From: Azoarcus sp. Aa7
GTDB lineage: Bacteria; Pseudomonadota; Gammaproteobacteria; Burkholderiales; Rhodocyclaceae
Direction of reading: 5' to 3'
DNA: 64,000 bases
NCBI RefSeq assembly: GCF_014822185.1
Contig: NZ_QVLR01000019.1
Span: 62,001-126,000, forward strand
Below the pieces are notes generated by a model. It saw only the letters and a program-made list of their open reading frames with translations. It did no database searches and was not told the origin of the DNA. Each line of letters opens with the position of its first letter. The stretch's first letter is position 1. Both the position numbers and the translations under genes were made by a program. Positions 17,617 to 26,253 of the stretch are shown piece by piece.

Positions 17617-18648
17617 TTGGACAACGCACCATCGCACGACGTCGTGACTCTTCCAGACTTCCATAACTTGGGCGTGCTGTTGCGCATCCTCGTCATTGCC
17701 GAGGCCGCCAATCTCGTAGCGCTCGCGGCCCATTCGCCGGACGTGATCGAGGCACTGAAGGGGGTCGGGGCGGTGGCGCTGCCCTTCGAGCTGTCGCTGC
17801 TGGCGATCGTCCTGTTGTTGTTCCTGGTGTCGCCGCTTCTGGCACGCCTTCCGTACCGGCGCGGCGTGGGGGTTGTGGTAGCGGTCGCTGCCTCCGTCGC
17901 GGGCGGGCTGGATCTCGCGTTCCATGCCTGGACGGGCGTGGTCCCCTGGGGGGCGGTACTGAAGTCTGCGGCGATCGCCGGCTTGCTTGCTGCACTGATC
18001 CTGGGCTACTTCAACTGGCGTCAGCGGGTTCTCTCGCCAGCCCTGGCAAAGGCGCGCCTGATCGCGCTGCAGTCCCGTATCCGGCCGCATTTCCTGTTCA
18101 ACAGCCTGAATACGGCGGTTTCGCTGGTGAGGCAGGATCCCCGGCTCGCGGAGCAGGTGCTGCTCGACATGTCGGATCTCTTCCGTGCGCTACTGAAAGA
18201 CAGTCGTTCCCTTGTTCCGCTCGCCGACGAGATCCGCCTCGCCGAGGCCTATCTGCAGATCGAACAGCTCCGTCTGGGTGAGCGCCTGCGGGTGCATTGG
18301 GATCGCGACGGCGCGCCTGTGTCGGTGAATGTCCCGATCCTGGTCCTGCAGCCGCTGCTCGAGAATGCGGTGCGTTACGGCGTGGAGCCGTTCGCAGAGG
18401 GGGGCGACGTGCATGTTTCGATCCGCGCCGGGGCGAGTGAACTCGTCATCGAGGTGACCAATTCGGTATGCGGCGGCGACTCGCCGGTTCCGTCCGGCAA
18501 CAGGATTGCGCTGGCGAACATCGAGGAGCGACTTGGCCTGTATTTCGATGCCGAGGGGACGCTGCACATCTCGACGCGAGACAAGCTATTCGTCGTCAAG
18601 GTGTGCGTGCCGTTGCGCGGTGCGCGTACGGCCGGCAAGACGGCGTGA
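17617..18648 (+). CDS. LytS/AlgZ(FimS)-type sensor histidine kinase
   Basis: 343-aa membrane histidine kinase of the His_kinase (LytS/AlgZ) family. The N-terminus LPDFHNLGVLLRILVI and four membrane helices (about 20-135) resemble AlgZ/FimS. The H-box is IRPHFLFNSLN with H158, the N-box LLENAVRYG, and a degenerate G-box ALANIEERLGLYF. Start assigned to TTG 17617, which has GGAG ten bases upstream; a GTG at 17578 is possible. In Pseudomonas FimS works with AlgR to activate the minor pilin operon; here the kinase is divergent from that operon, but no LytTR response regulator lies beside it. Partner and signal unknown. Confidence 0.88.
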   Translation: MDNAPSHDVVTLPDFHNLGVLLRILVIAEAANLVALAAHSPDVIEALKGVGAVALPFELSLLAIVLLLFLVSPLLARLPYRRGVGVVVAVAASVAGGLDLAFHAWTGVVPWGAVLKSAAIAGLLAALILGYFNWRQRVLSPALAKARLIALQSRIRPHFLFNSLNTAVSLVRQDPRLAEQVLLDMSDLFRALLKDSRSLVPLADEIRLAEAYLQIEQLRLGERLRVHWDRDGAPVSVNVPILVLQPLLENAVRYGVEPFAEGGDVHVSIRAGASELVIEVTNSVCGGDSPVPSGNRIALANIEERLGLYFDAEGTLHISTRDKLFVVKVCVPLRGARTAGKTA

Positions 18649-18747
18649 AGCGTCGCGATTTGGCAGGCGGGAGGCGAAAAGGTAGGCTGAGCGGTTGAGG
18701 CGTGCGCGTATTCCTGCATGTAAGTGGTGTTCTCATCTGGTAGGTAC

Positions 18748-19410
18748 ATGATGGTCGGATTTGTCGCGATGTTTCGGATTCCGTTACTGGTCGTTGCCGT
18801 TGCAGCCTCGCACCCCGTGCTGGCGGCGGATGTCGAGTTGGTCGGACTTTTCGGCAGAAAGGCGGTGCTGGTCGTGGACGGCGGAACGCCGCGCACGCTT
18901 GCGGTGGGCGAGCAGACCCGTGATGGGTTGCGTCTGGTCGATCTGACCGAAAATGCGGCGATCGTCGAGATCGGCGGAAAGAGGCAGAAAGTGGCGCTGG
19001 GCGCGGGCCCGGTTCGCAGCAGTTCGCGCGAGCAGGGCGGCGCTGCGGCGGTCAGTCTCGTCGCGGATGCGCGCGGACATCATTTTTCCAGCGGCAGCAT
19101 CAATGGCGCATCGGTGCGTTTCCTCGTGGATACGGGGGCGAGCATGGTCTCGATGGGCGCATCGGATGCGCGTCGCGCCGGGATCGATTTTCGCAAGGGC
19201 GTGGGGGGCGTGAGCCAGACGGCCAGCGGCCCGGCGAAGGTATGGAAGGTGAGGCTGGATACCGTGCGCGTCGGCGACGTCACGCTGCACGGCGTCGACG
19301 GGCTGATTCACGAGAACGATCTTCCGTTCGTGCTGCTCGGGATGAGTTTCCTCAGTCGCATGGACATGCAGCGGGAAGGCGATCGTCTGACGCTGCGCAA
19401 ACGGTTTTGA
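18748..19410 (+). CDS. retropepsin-like aspartic protease (TIGR02281-type)
   Basis: 220-aa exported protein: a hydrophobic signal segment (FRIPLLVVAVAASHPVLAA), then a GspC/PilP-like small beta domain (about residues 28-80), then a retropepsin fold with the single active-site motif FLVDTGASMVSMG and the later LLGMSFLSRMD. Such enzymes act as dimers in the periplasm or anchored to the inner membrane. Two adjacent ATGs (18748 and 18751) follow an AGG. Physiological substrate is not known. Followed nine bases later by a Nudix gene. Confidence 0.88.
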   Translation: MMVGFVAMFRIPLLVVAVAASHPVLAADVELVGLFGRKAVLVVDGGTPRTLAVGEQTRDGLRLVDLTENAAIVEIGGKRQKVALGAGPVRSSSREQGGAAAVSLVADARGHHFSSGSINGASVRFLVDTGASMVSMGASDARRAGIDFRKGVGGVSQTASGPAKVWKVRLDTVRVGDVTLHGVDGLIHENDLPFVLLGMSFLSRMDMQREGDRLTLRKRF

Positions 19411-19419
19411 GAGGTGGGT

Positions 19420-20040
19420 GTGACAGAGAAGGAAGGCTCGCGTTCGGGCGCACTCCGCGATGCCGAGTGGTTGCGTCGGCAATTCACGGAAGCGCGGCCG
19501 ATCGAGCCCGTGCACGACGACGGCAGCGTGTCGGGGCGGGACCTGCGGCCTGCGGCGGTGCTGGTGCCGGTCGTTGCGCGCGAACAGGCACTGACCGTGC
19601 TGCTGACGCGTCGCACCGATCATCTGCATCATCACCCCGGGCAGATCAGTTTCCCCGGCGGAAGGGTGGAGGAGACCGACGTTTCGGCGGTGATGACGGC
19701 GCTGCGCGAGACGGAAGAGGAGATCGGACTCGATCCCGATTGTGTCGAGTTGCTGGGCGAACTGCCGGAATACCGGACCGGCACCGGGTTTCGCATCACG
19801 CCGGTGGTCGGGCTGGTGCACCCGCCGTTCGACCTGACGCTCGACAGTTTCGAGGTCGCCGAGGCCTTCGAGGTGCCCTTGTCGCATTTTCTCGATCCGG
19901 CCAGGCACGAGAAGCACAGGGCGGAGTACCAGGGACGGATGCGCGAGTACTACGCGATGCCCTACGGCGACCACTTCATCTGGGGGGCAACCGCGGGAAT
20001 CCTCGTTTCGCTGTACCGATTTCTGGGTGAGGGAAGGTAG
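19420..20040 (+). CDS. CoA pyrophosphatase (NudL-type Nudix hydrolase)
   Basis: 206-aa Nudix hydrolase of the CoA-pyrophosphatase subgroup, expected to hydrolyse CoA and its derivatives to 4'-phosphopantetheine and 3',5'-ADP. The NuCoA motif (LLTRRTDHLHHHPGQISFPGG) directly precedes the Nudix box, whose catalytic part is ALRETEEEIGL. GTG at 19420 chosen; a GTG at 19414 is also in frame, and both sit on a GAGAGGTGG stretch. Cytoplasmic; probably co-transcribed with the aspartic protease gene. Confidence 0.9.
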   Translation: MTEKEGSRSGALRDAEWLRRQFTEARPIEPVHDDGSVSGRDLRPAAVLVPVVAREQALTVLLTRRTDHLHHHPGQISFPGGRVEETDVSAVMTALRETEEEIGLDPDCVELLGELPEYRTGTGFRITPVVGLVHPPFDLTLDSFEVAEAFEVPLSHFLDPARHEKHRAEYQGRMREYYAMPYGDHFIWGATAGILVSLYRFLGEGR

Positions 20041-20052
20041 TGCGACGGGCGG

Positions 20053-20080
20053 TTGCAGTTGACGTTGACGTCAACTGCAA
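20053..20080. promoter_or_regulatory. 12-bp-arm dyad containing TTGACGT-TG-ACGTCAA
   Basis: Perfect inverted repeat (20053-20064 with 20069-20080) 13 bases after the Nudix stop and 55 bases before the SDR start. Its core is a 16-bp palindrome of the form TTGACGT-N2-ACGTCAA, which resembles, as I recall, the LiuR-type (MerR family) operators of branched-chain amino acid catabolism genes. The trailing TTATTTT would also let it act as a weak terminator. Operator role is inference. Confidence 0.5.
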
Positions 20081-20134
20081 TTATTTTCCGCCTCCGTGAC
20101 GCCGCATGTGGACGGCGATGTAGAGGAGTTCGGC

Positions 20135-20902
20135 ATGAAGATCGAAAACAGCGTATTCGTGGTGACCGGGGGCGGCTCCGGTCTTGGCGCGGCAACGGCG
20201 CGCATGCTCGCGGCGGCGGGCGGCAGGGTGGTGCTTGCCGATGTAAACCGTGAGGGTGGCGAAGCGCTCGCGAAGGAGCTCGGGGCGAACGCCGTGTTTG
20301 CCCAGACCGACGTGACGAGCGAGGAGAGCGCCAAGGCGGCGATCGAGCGTGCGGTAACCGATTTCGGCGGGCTGCACGGGCTTGTCAATTGCGCCGGTAT
20401 CGCTCCGGCGGAAAAGATTGTGGGGCGCGAGGCGCCGCACCGCCTCGATTCCTTTGCCCGCACCATCAACGTCAACCTGATCGGCAGCTTCAACATGATG
20501 CGGCTTGCGGCGGACGTGATGTGCAAGGCGGCCCCGAACGAAGAGGGCGAACGCGGCGTGATCGTCAGCACCGCCTCGGTTGCCGCCTACGACGGCCAGA
20601 TCGGCCAGGCCGCCTATGCGGCGTCGAAGGCCGGGGTCGTCGGGCTGACGCTGCCTGTCGCGCGCGAGCTTGCCCGCTTCGGCATCCGGGTCATGACGAT
20701 CGCGCCGGGCATCATGGAGACGCCGATGCTGATGGGCATGCCCCAGGAAGTGCAGGATTCCCTTGGCAAGACTGTGCCGTTCCCGTCGCGCATGGGGCGT
20801 CCGTCCGAATATGCGGCGCTCGTTCGCCACATCGTTGAAAACGCCTACCTGAACGGCGAGACGATCCGTCTGGACGGCGCGATCCGTATGACCGCGAAGT
20901 AA
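20135..20902 (+). CDS. SDR-family 3-hydroxyacyl-CoA dehydrogenase (HSD17B10-like)
   Basis: 255-aa classical short-chain dehydrogenase: NAD site [16 protein letters not shown] motif, catalytic S-Y-K set ([21 protein letters not shown]). The whole sequence resembles type-2 3-hydroxyacyl-CoA/2-methyl-3-hydroxybutyryl-CoA dehydrogenases, including the [15 protein letters not shown] segment, so a role in isoleucine or fatty acyl-CoA oxidation is likely. ATG 20135 has GAGGAG upstream; the frame extends further but without a better start. Preceded by a palindromic operator-like site and followed by an intrinsic terminator, so it is transcribed alone. Confidence 0.88.
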   Translation: MKIENSVFVVTGGGSGLGAATARMLAAAGGRVVLADVNREGGEALAKELGANAVFAQTDVTSEESAKAAIERAVTDFGGLHGLVNCAGIAPAEKIVGREAPHRLDSFARTINVNLIGSFNMMRLAADVMCKAAPNEEGERGVIVSTASVAAYDGQIGQAAYAASKAGVVGLTLPVARELARFGIRVMTIAPGIMETPMLMGMPQEVQDSLGKTVPFPSRMGRPSEYAALVRHIVENAYLNGETIRLDGAIRMTAK

Positions 20903-20927
20903 GTCGCGTTCCGGATTGCCGGTCTGG

Positions 20928-20967
20928 GCAGGGGGCGTGCCGATGGTGGCCGCCCCCTGCGTCTTTT
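20928..20967 (+). terminator. intrinsic terminator of the SDR gene
   Basis: 10-bp perfect GC stem GCAGGGGGCG / CGCCCCCTGC (20928-20937 with 20951-20960), 13-base loop, followed by GTCTTTT, 25 bases after the SDR stop. Confidence 0.85.
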
Positions 20968-21082
20968 CCGGTCTCCGGATGGGGCGTTGGTCGGGATCGG
21001 GGAAGTGTGCTAAAAGTGCTTTCCTCCCCGTTTCATGCTGCGCTGCAGCGGCCGCCTGTCCGGCTTCCTTCCGCACGTTCCG

Positions 21083-23563
21083 ATGACCTCGTCCGATACC
21101 GCCGTTCCCGCTTCATCTCCTGCCGAGGAGTGCTACCACTGCGGACTGCCCGTCCCGCGGCAGACCCGCCACTACGTTGTGATCGACGGCGTCGAGCGGC
21201 GGATGTGCTGCGTGGGCTGCGAGGCGGTCGCGCGCTCCATCGTCGATAACGGGCTCACCGATTACTACCGGCACCGCGACGCGATGCCGGAGCCGCAAAA
21301 GGAGGCCCTGCCGGCGGAATTGCAGGAGCTCGGCCTGTTCGACCATCCCGATTTCCAGAAGAGTTTCGTCGAGCCCGTCGGCGAACACGAGCGGGAGGCG
21401 TCGCTGATCCTCGAGGGGATCACCTGCGCCGCGTGCGTCTGGCTGAACGAGCAGCACGTCTCGCGCCAGCCGGGCGTGTCGCTGGTCGACATCAATTACG
21501 CCACGCGGCGCGCGCGGGTGCGCTGGGACGAGCGCCGCACGCGGCTGTCGGACATCCTCGCGGCCATCCAGGCGATCGGTTACCGCGCCTATCCCTACGA
21601 CGCGGAGCGCTCCGAGCAGATCGCGCAGCGCGAACGTCGCTCGATGCTGTGGCGCGTGTTCGTCGCCGGCTTCGGCATGATGCAGGTGATGATGTACGCC
21701 TTCCCGGCATATGTCGCCGGGGAGGGCGACCTGACGCCCGACATCGAACTGTTGATGCGCTGGGCAAGCCTTGTGCTGACCCTGCCGGTGGTCGTGTATT
21801 CCGCGGCGCCGTTCTTCCGGCGCGCACTGCGAGACGTCAAGCTGCGCCGGCTTGGCATGGACGTGCCGGTTGCGCTGGGGGTGGGCAGCGCATTCGTCGC
21901 AAGCGTGTGGGCAACACTGACGGCGCGGGGCGAGGTGTATTTCGACTCGGTGACGATGTTCGTCTTCTTCTTGCTCTGCGGGCGCTACCTCGAAATGATC
22001 GCGCGACAGAAGGCCGTGCGCGGTGTGGAGGAGCTCGGCAAGGTCCTGCCGGCTTTCGCCGAACGGCTTCCGGGCTGGCCGTCCCTGACCGGCGAACGGA
22101 TTCCCGTCTCGCAGCTCGTGGCGGGCGACGTCCTGCGCATACGGCCGGGCGAGGTCGTTCCGGCCGACGGTGTCGTGATCGACGGGCAGAGCGAAGCCAA
22201 CGAGGCCTTGCTCACCGGGGAGAGCCTGCCGGTGCCCAAGTCGGTCGGCAGCGAGGTGACCGGGGGAAGCATCAACATCTCCAGTCCGCTTGCAATCCGG
22301 GTGGACCAGACCGGCGATTCGACCCGGCTCGCGGCGATCCGGCGACTGATGGAGCGTGCCGCAAGCGAGAAGCCGGCGATCGCCCGGCAGTCCGACAAGG
22401 TTGCCGTCGTGTTCATCATTGCGTTGCTGGTCCTGGCGAGCATCACCGGTCTGGTGTGGTATTTCGTCGATTCGTCGCGGGCCCTGTGGGTGTTCGTGTC
22501 GGTGCTGGTGGTGGCATGTCCGTGCGCCTTGTCGCTCGCGACGCCGGTCGCGCTCACGGTCGCGACCGATGCGCTGGCGCGGATGGGGGTGCTCGTGACC
22601 CGGGGGCATGCGATTGAGACGCTGGCGAACGCGAACCATTTTGTCTTCGACAAGACCGGCACCCTGACGCAAGGGCGCCTGACGCTCGAGGAAACGCTGC
22701 CGCTCGCCGATCTCGATGTCCGGCAGTTGCGGGCGATCGCAGGCGCGCTGGAGCAGTCGTCCGAGCACCCGGTCGCCCGGGCGCTGCGCCGCTCGGGCGA
22801 CGATGCGGATCTTCCCGTAGCCCGGAACCTTGCGTCGGAAACGGGCCAAGGGGTCACGGGGGCGGTGGATGGTGAATCGTACTGGCTGGGACGCCCCGAC
22901 TTCGTGGCCGGGCATCTGGGCTGCGATTTGCCGCCGAGCCTCGACGAGCTGTCGGGCCGCGGCGGCTCCGTCGTCGCTCTCGGTGGGCGGGGGCGCTGGC
23001 TGGGGCTCTTCCGCTTGGCAGACTTGCCGCGCCCGGAGGCCGGTCAGCTGACCGCTAAGCTGGCGGCCGAGGGCATCCGCACGACTGTGCTGAGTGGGGA
23101 CGCGCAGTCGGTCGCGGGGTCGATTGCGGCGCGCCTGGGGCTGGATGACGCGCATGGCGGGATGACGCCGCAGGGCAAGCGTGACTTCATAGCCGCCCTG
23201 CAGCGTGATCCGTCGGTGGTCGTGGCGATGGTCGGTGACGGCGTCAATGATGCGCCGGTCCTGGCCCAGGCCCATGTTTCGGTTGCGATGGGGGGAGGGA
23301 CCGAGCTTGCCCGCAACCAGGGCGACATCGTGCTGCTGAGCGAGAATCTGGCGGGGCTGGGGCGTGGCGTGGACCTCGCCCGGCGCACCCTGAAGGTCGT
23401 CCGGCAGAACCTGTGGTGGTCCTTCGCCTACAACTTCACCTCGGTCCCGCTCGCGATGGCGGGACTGGTCACGCCCTGGATGGCCGGGATAGGCATGGCA
23501 GGAAGTTCGCTGCTCGTCGTGCTAAATGCCCTGCGCCTGCAGGACTACCGCCGGGTAAATTGA
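21083..23563 (+). CDS. ccoI: cbb3 oxidase copper-loading P1B-type ATPase CcoI/FixI
   Basis: Heavy-metal P-type ATPase (826 aa) of the CcoI/FixI (CopA2) subgroup, which exports copper slowly for assembly of the cbb3 oxidase. Features in order: N-terminal cysteine domain with CYHCGLP and CCVGCEA; one HMA domain with GITCAACVW; eight membrane segments; the ion motif ACPCALSLATP; the phosphorylation site DKTGTLTQG; SEHP in the nucleotide-binding domain; GDGVNDAPVL. Start at 21083 (MTSSDTAVP) preferred over 21035; neither has a strong ribosome-binding site. Immediately followed by ccoS, which fixes the assignment as CcoI. Confidence 0.95.
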   Translation: MTSSDTAVPASSPAEECYHCGLPVPRQTRHYVVIDGVERRMCCVGCEAVARSIVDNGLTDYYRHRDAMPEPQKEALPAELQELGLFDHPDFQKSFVEPVGEHEREASLILEGITCAACVWLNEQHVSRQPGVSLVDINYATRRARVRWDERRTRLSDILAAIQAIGYRAYPYDAERSEQIAQRERRSMLWRVFVAGFGMMQVMMYAFPAYVAGEGDLTPDIELLMRWASLVLTLPVVVYSAAPFFRRALRDVKLRRLGMDVPVALGVGSAFVASVWATLTARGEVYFDSVTMFVFFLLCGRYLEMIARQKAVRGVEELGKVLPAFAERLPGWPSLTGERIPVSQLVAGDVLRIRPGEVVPADGVVIDGQSEANEALLTGESLPVPKSVGSEVTGGSINISSPLAIRVDQTGDSTRLAAIRRLMERAASEKPAIARQSDKVAVVFIIALLVLASITGLVWYFVDSSRALWVFVSVLVVACPCALSLATPVALTVATDALARMGVLVTRGHAIETLANANHFVFDKTGTLTQGRLTLEETLPLADLDVRQLRAIAGALEQSSEHPVARALRRSGDDADLPVARNLASETGQGVTGAVDGESYWLGRPDFVAGHLGCDLPPSLDELSGRGGSVVALGGRGRWLGLFRLADLPRPEAGQLTAKLAAEGIRTTVLSGDAQSVAGSIAARLGLDDAHGGMTPQGKRDFIAALQRDPSVVVAMVGDGVNDAPVLAQAHVSVAMGGGTELARNQGDIVLLSENLAGLGRGVDLARRTLKVVRQNLWWSFAYNFTSVPLAMAGLVTPWMAGIGMAGSSLLVVLNALRLQDYRRVN

Positions 23564-23569
23564 CCGACC

Positions 23570-23773
23570 ATGGAAAGTCTCTACATCCTCGTGCCGCTCT
23601 CGGTGGTGCTGGTGTTCGTGATCGGCGCGATCTTCTGGTGGTCGCTGCGCTCGGGTCAGTACGATGACATGGAAGGGCCCGCCTATCGCATGCTCATGGA
23701 CGACCGTGATCTGCCCGAAGGCCCGAAGCCGGAACAGTCCGAGGACACTCCCTCGCAGATCAGGAAACCGTGA
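23570..23773 (+). CDS. ccoS: cbb3-type cytochrome oxidase assembly protein CcoS
   Basis: 67-aa single-span membrane protein: MESLYILVPLSVVLVFVIG helix, then FWWSLRSGQYDDMEGPAYRML, which is the CcoS signature. Needed for incorporation of heme and copper cofactors into cbb3 oxidase. Six bases after ccoI, so in the same unit. Length is in the family range (45-75 aa). Confidence 0.95.
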   Translation: MESLYILVPLSVVLVFVIGAIFWWSLRSGQYDDMEGPAYRMLMDDRDLPEGPKPEQSEDTPSQIRKP

Positions 23774-23820
23774 TTCCCGCGGCACGGGGAATGTACCCTC
23801 CGTTCGCCGCAAAGGGTTTG

Positions 23821-23869
23821 TTGATCTACGTCAACGCCCCGGAGAAGGAGGATAGGCATACTTTTCCTA
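23821..23869 (+). promoter_or_regulatory. class II FNR-dependent promoter in the ccoS-ccoN gap
   Basis: FNR box TTGAT-CTAC-GTCAA at 23821-23834 (consensus TTGAT-N4-ATCAA, one mismatch). A -10-like CATACT at 23857-23862 predicts a start at about 23869, placing the box centre at -41.5, the standard class II spacing. Its Fnr is probably the product encoded at 36615-37355. Confidence 0.75.
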
Positions 23870-23975
23870 CGGTTTTCGAGATTGGTGCGTCGCGATTCGA
23901 TCGCGCCAATCGGGTAAGGAATTTTTGTCTCTCTGTTGGGGTTGGGGGTGCGCTTGATGCGCACCCTTTTTTTTT
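23869..23975 (+). ncRNA. candidate FNR-activated small RNA or attenuated ccoN leader
   Basis: About 105 nt from the predicted FNR-controlled start to a strong intrinsic terminator. It contains a first stem (GATTGG at 23880-23885 with CCAATC at 23906-23911, inner stem CGCGA/TCGCG), then an unpaired stretch with GTCTCTCTGTTGG, then the terminator hairpin. No open frame with a ribosome-binding site. The layout (FNR promoter, short structured RNA, poly-U terminator) is like E. coli FnrS in plan, not in sequence. Alternative: a leader whose terminator is conditionally read through into ccoNOQP. Confidence 0.55.
23946..23975 (+). terminator. intrinsic terminator upstream of ccoN
   Basis: GGGTGCGC / GCGCACCC stem (23946-23953 with 23959-23966), loop TTGAT, followed by nine T. 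It is 380 bp after the ccoI stop and 173 bases after the ccoS stop, and lies before ccoN, so it ends either ccoIS read-through or the short RNA starting near 23869. Confidence 0.9.
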
Positions 23976-24037
23976 GCCCGAAAGCATGAGCTATGATGCC
24001 GTAATTAAAACCATGCTCACAACAGGTATTTTTTGTA

Positions 24038-24082
24038 AGTGGGTATTTTCACCCACTACTGCAGTGCAATAGAATGTCGGTC
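24038..24082 (+). promoter_or_regulatory. second promoter for ccoNOQP with overlapping dyad
   Basis: -35 TTTCAC (24047-24052), 17-bp spacer, -10 TAGAAT (24070-24075), predicted start near 24082, 82 bases before ccoN. The -35 is covered by a dyad AGTGGGT-N6-ACCCACT (24038-24044 with 24051-24057), a possible regulator site. No FNR box is present here. Confidence 0.45.
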
Positions 24083-24163
24083 GTTGTCACGAGCCCGTGG
24101 CGAGCCGCTGCACATGCTCTCCCGGACTGGTGCTGAAGTTTTCTTCATCTCAAGGGGAGTTCC

Positions 24164-25588
24164 ATGCAATCGCAGGCGACTTATAACTACAACGTCGTCC
24201 GCCAGTTCTCCATCATGACCGTCGTATGGGGAGTGGTGGGCATGCTGGTGGGGGTGATCGTCGCGGCACAGCTTGTCTGGCCCGAGCTCAATCTGGGCGA
24301 GTGGCTGCATTTCGGCAGGCTGCGTCCACTCCACACGAATGCCGTCATCTTTGCTTTCGGCGGCTGTGCACTGTTCGCGACCTCGTATTTCGTCGTGCAG
24401 CGGACATGCCACACGCCGCTGTTCGCGCCCGGGCTGGCGACCTTTACATTCTGGGGCTGGCAACTGGTGATCGTGCTGGCGGCGATTTCCCTGCCGCTGG
24501 GCTTCACGTCCGGTAAGGAGTACGCCGAGCTCGAGTGGCCGATCGACATCCTGATTGCCGTCGTGTGGGTGTCCTACGCGATCGTGTTCTTCGGCACGAT
24601 CGCGAAGCGCAAGACCAGCCACATCTACGTTGCGAACTGGTTCTTCGGCGGCTTCATCCTCACGGTTGCGTTGCTCCACATCGTCAATAGCGCCGCGCTG
24701 CCGGTCAGCCTGACGAAGTCCTACTCGGCCTATGCCGGCGTGCAGGACGCGATGATCCAGTGGTGGTATGGCCACAACGCGGTGGGCTTCTTCCTGACCG
24801 CGGGCTTCCTCGGCATGATGTACTACTTCGTGCCGAAGCAGGCCGAGCGTCCGGTGTATTCCTATCGCCTGTCGGTGGTGCACTTCTGGGCGCTGATCTT
24901 CACCTACATGTGGGCGGGTCCGCACCACCTGCATTACACCGCGCTGCCGGATTGGACTCAGTCGGTGGGCATGATCTTCTCGCTGATCCTGCTGGCGCCG
25001 TCCTGGGGCGGCATGATCAACGGCGTGATGACGCTGTCGGGTGCGTGGCACAAGCTGCGCACCGACCCGATCCTGAAATTCCTGATCACCGCGCTGTCCT
25101 TCTACGGCATGTCGACCTTCGAAGGTCCGATGATGTCGATCAAGACGGTCAATGCCCTGTCGCACTACACGGACTGGACCGTCGGTCATGTGCATTCGGG
25201 TGCGCTCGGCTGGGTCGCGATGATCTCGATCGGTTCGATGTACTACCTGATCCCGCGCATGTATGGCAAGACCCAGATGTACTCGGTCGGGCTGATCAAC
25301 ACCCACTTCTGGATCGCGACGATCGGCATCGTGCTGTATATCGCCTCGATGTGGATCGCCGGCGTGATGCAGGGTCTGATGTGGCGCGCCACCAACCCGG
25401 ACGGCACGCTGACTTACTCCTTCGTCGAGAGCGTGAAGGCGAGCTATCCATTCTGGGCGATCCGCCTGGCGGGCGGTGTGATGTTCTTCACCGGCATGCT
25501 CATCATGTTTTACAACATGGTCAAGACGATGGCGGGCGAGAAGGCGTATGAGGCGCCCGTGGTCGCCCCTGCTGCCGCTCACGCTTAA
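24164..25588 (+). CDS. ccoN: cbb3-type cytochrome c oxidase subunit I CcoN
   Basis: Catalytic subunit of the high-affinity terminal oxidase (474 aa, 12 or more membrane helices). It carries the low-spin heme ligand histidine H57 in RLRPLHTNA, the binuclear-centre region [11 protein letters not shown], the CuB histidine pair in [12 protein letters not shown], and the [12 protein letters not shown] motif with the heme b3/low-spin ligands. Ribosome-binding site AAGGGGAG before the ATG. First gene of ccoNOQP; supports respiration at low oxygen. Confidence 0.98.
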   Translation: MQSQATYNYNVVRQFSIMTVVWGVVGMLVGVIVAAQLVWPELNLGEWLHFGRLRPLHTNAVIFAFGGCALFATSYFVVQRTCHTPLFAPGLATFTFWGWQLVIVLAAISLPLGFTSGKEYAELEWPIDILIAVVWVSYAIVFFGTIAKRKTSHIYVANWFFGGFILTVALLHIVNSAALPVSLTKSYSAYAGVQDAMIQWWYGHNAVGFFLTAGFLGMMYYFVPKQAERPVYSYRLSVVHFWALIFTYMWAGPHHLHYTALPDWTQSVGMIFSLILLAPSWGGMINGVMTLSGAWHKLRTDPILKFLITALSFYGMSTFEGPMMSIKTVNALSHYTDWTVGHVHSGALGWVAMISIGSMYYLIPRMYGKTQMYSVGLINTHFWIATIGIVLYIASMWIAGVMQGLMWRATNPDGTLTYSFVESVKASYPFWAIRLAGGVMFFTGMLIMFYNMVKTMAGEKAYEAPVVAPAAAHA

Positions 25589-25603
25589 TCGGAGAGACAG
25601 GAC

Positions 25604-26236
25604 ATGGCTCAATCGAAACACGAATTCATCGAGCGCAGCGTCGGCTGGCTGATCGTGCTGACCCTTCTGACGGTCAGCGTCGGCGGCCTCGTCGAGATCG
25701 TTCCGCTGTTCTTCCAGAAGACCACGACGACCGCGATCGACCGCACCGGCAAGCCGCTCAACGTCAAGCCGTATGAACCGCTGCGTCTGGCGGGGCGCGA
25801 CATCTATGTGCGTGAAGGCTGCTACAACTGCCACTCGCAGATGATCCGTCCCTTCCGCGCGGAAACCGAGCGTTACGGCCACTACTCGGTCGCGGGCGAA
25901 TACATCTACGACCGTCCGTTCCAGTGGGGTTCGAAGCGTACGGGGCCGGACCTCGCGCGGGTCGGCGGCCGTTATTCGGACGAATGGCATCGCGTGCACC
26001 TGATCAATCCGCGCGACGTCGTGCCGGAATCGAACATGCCCGCGTTCCCGTGGCTGCAGCGTCCGGTCAAGGCCGACGACATCGAGGACAAGATGCGCGC
26101 GCTGCAGACGCTGGGACACCCCTACACCGCCGAGGAAATCGCCGGTGCGCGGGCCGCGCTCGAAGGCAAGTCGGAAATGGACGCCATCGTTGCCTACCTC
26201 CAGGGGTTGGGCATCGCTCTGTCGAACTTCAAGTAA
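25604..26236 (+). CDS. ccoO: cbb3-type cytochrome c oxidase subunit II CcoO
   Basis: Membrane-anchored monoheme cytochrome c (210 aa): N-terminal helix (residues 13-33), heme motif CYNCH at 73-77, and axial methionine region [10 protein letters not shown]. Passes electrons from CcoP to CcoN. Starts 15 bases after ccoN with GGAGA ribosome-binding site. Confidence 0.98.
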   Translation: MAQSKHEFIERSVGWLIVLTLLTVSVGGLVEIVPLFFQKTTTTAIDRTGKPLNVKPYEPLRLAGRDIYVREGCYNCHSQMIRPFRAETERYGHYSVAGEYIYDRPFQWGSKRTGPDLARVGGRYSDEWHRVHLINPRDVVPESNMPAFPWLQRPVKADDIEDKMRALQTLGHPYTAEEIAGARAALEGKSEMDAIVAYLQGLGIALSNFK

Positions 26237-26253
26237 GAAAAAGGAGAAGCGCC

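Noticed and set aside
21113-23275. Long minus-strand open frame (720 aa) opposite ccoI
   Set aside because: Low-complexity R/Q/H/D-rich translation with no domain; it mirrors the codon bias of ccoI in a high-GC genome.
24056-26119. Long minus-strand open frame (687 aa) opposite ccoN-ccoO
   Set aside because: Same shadow effect; both cco genes are unambiguous on the plus strand.
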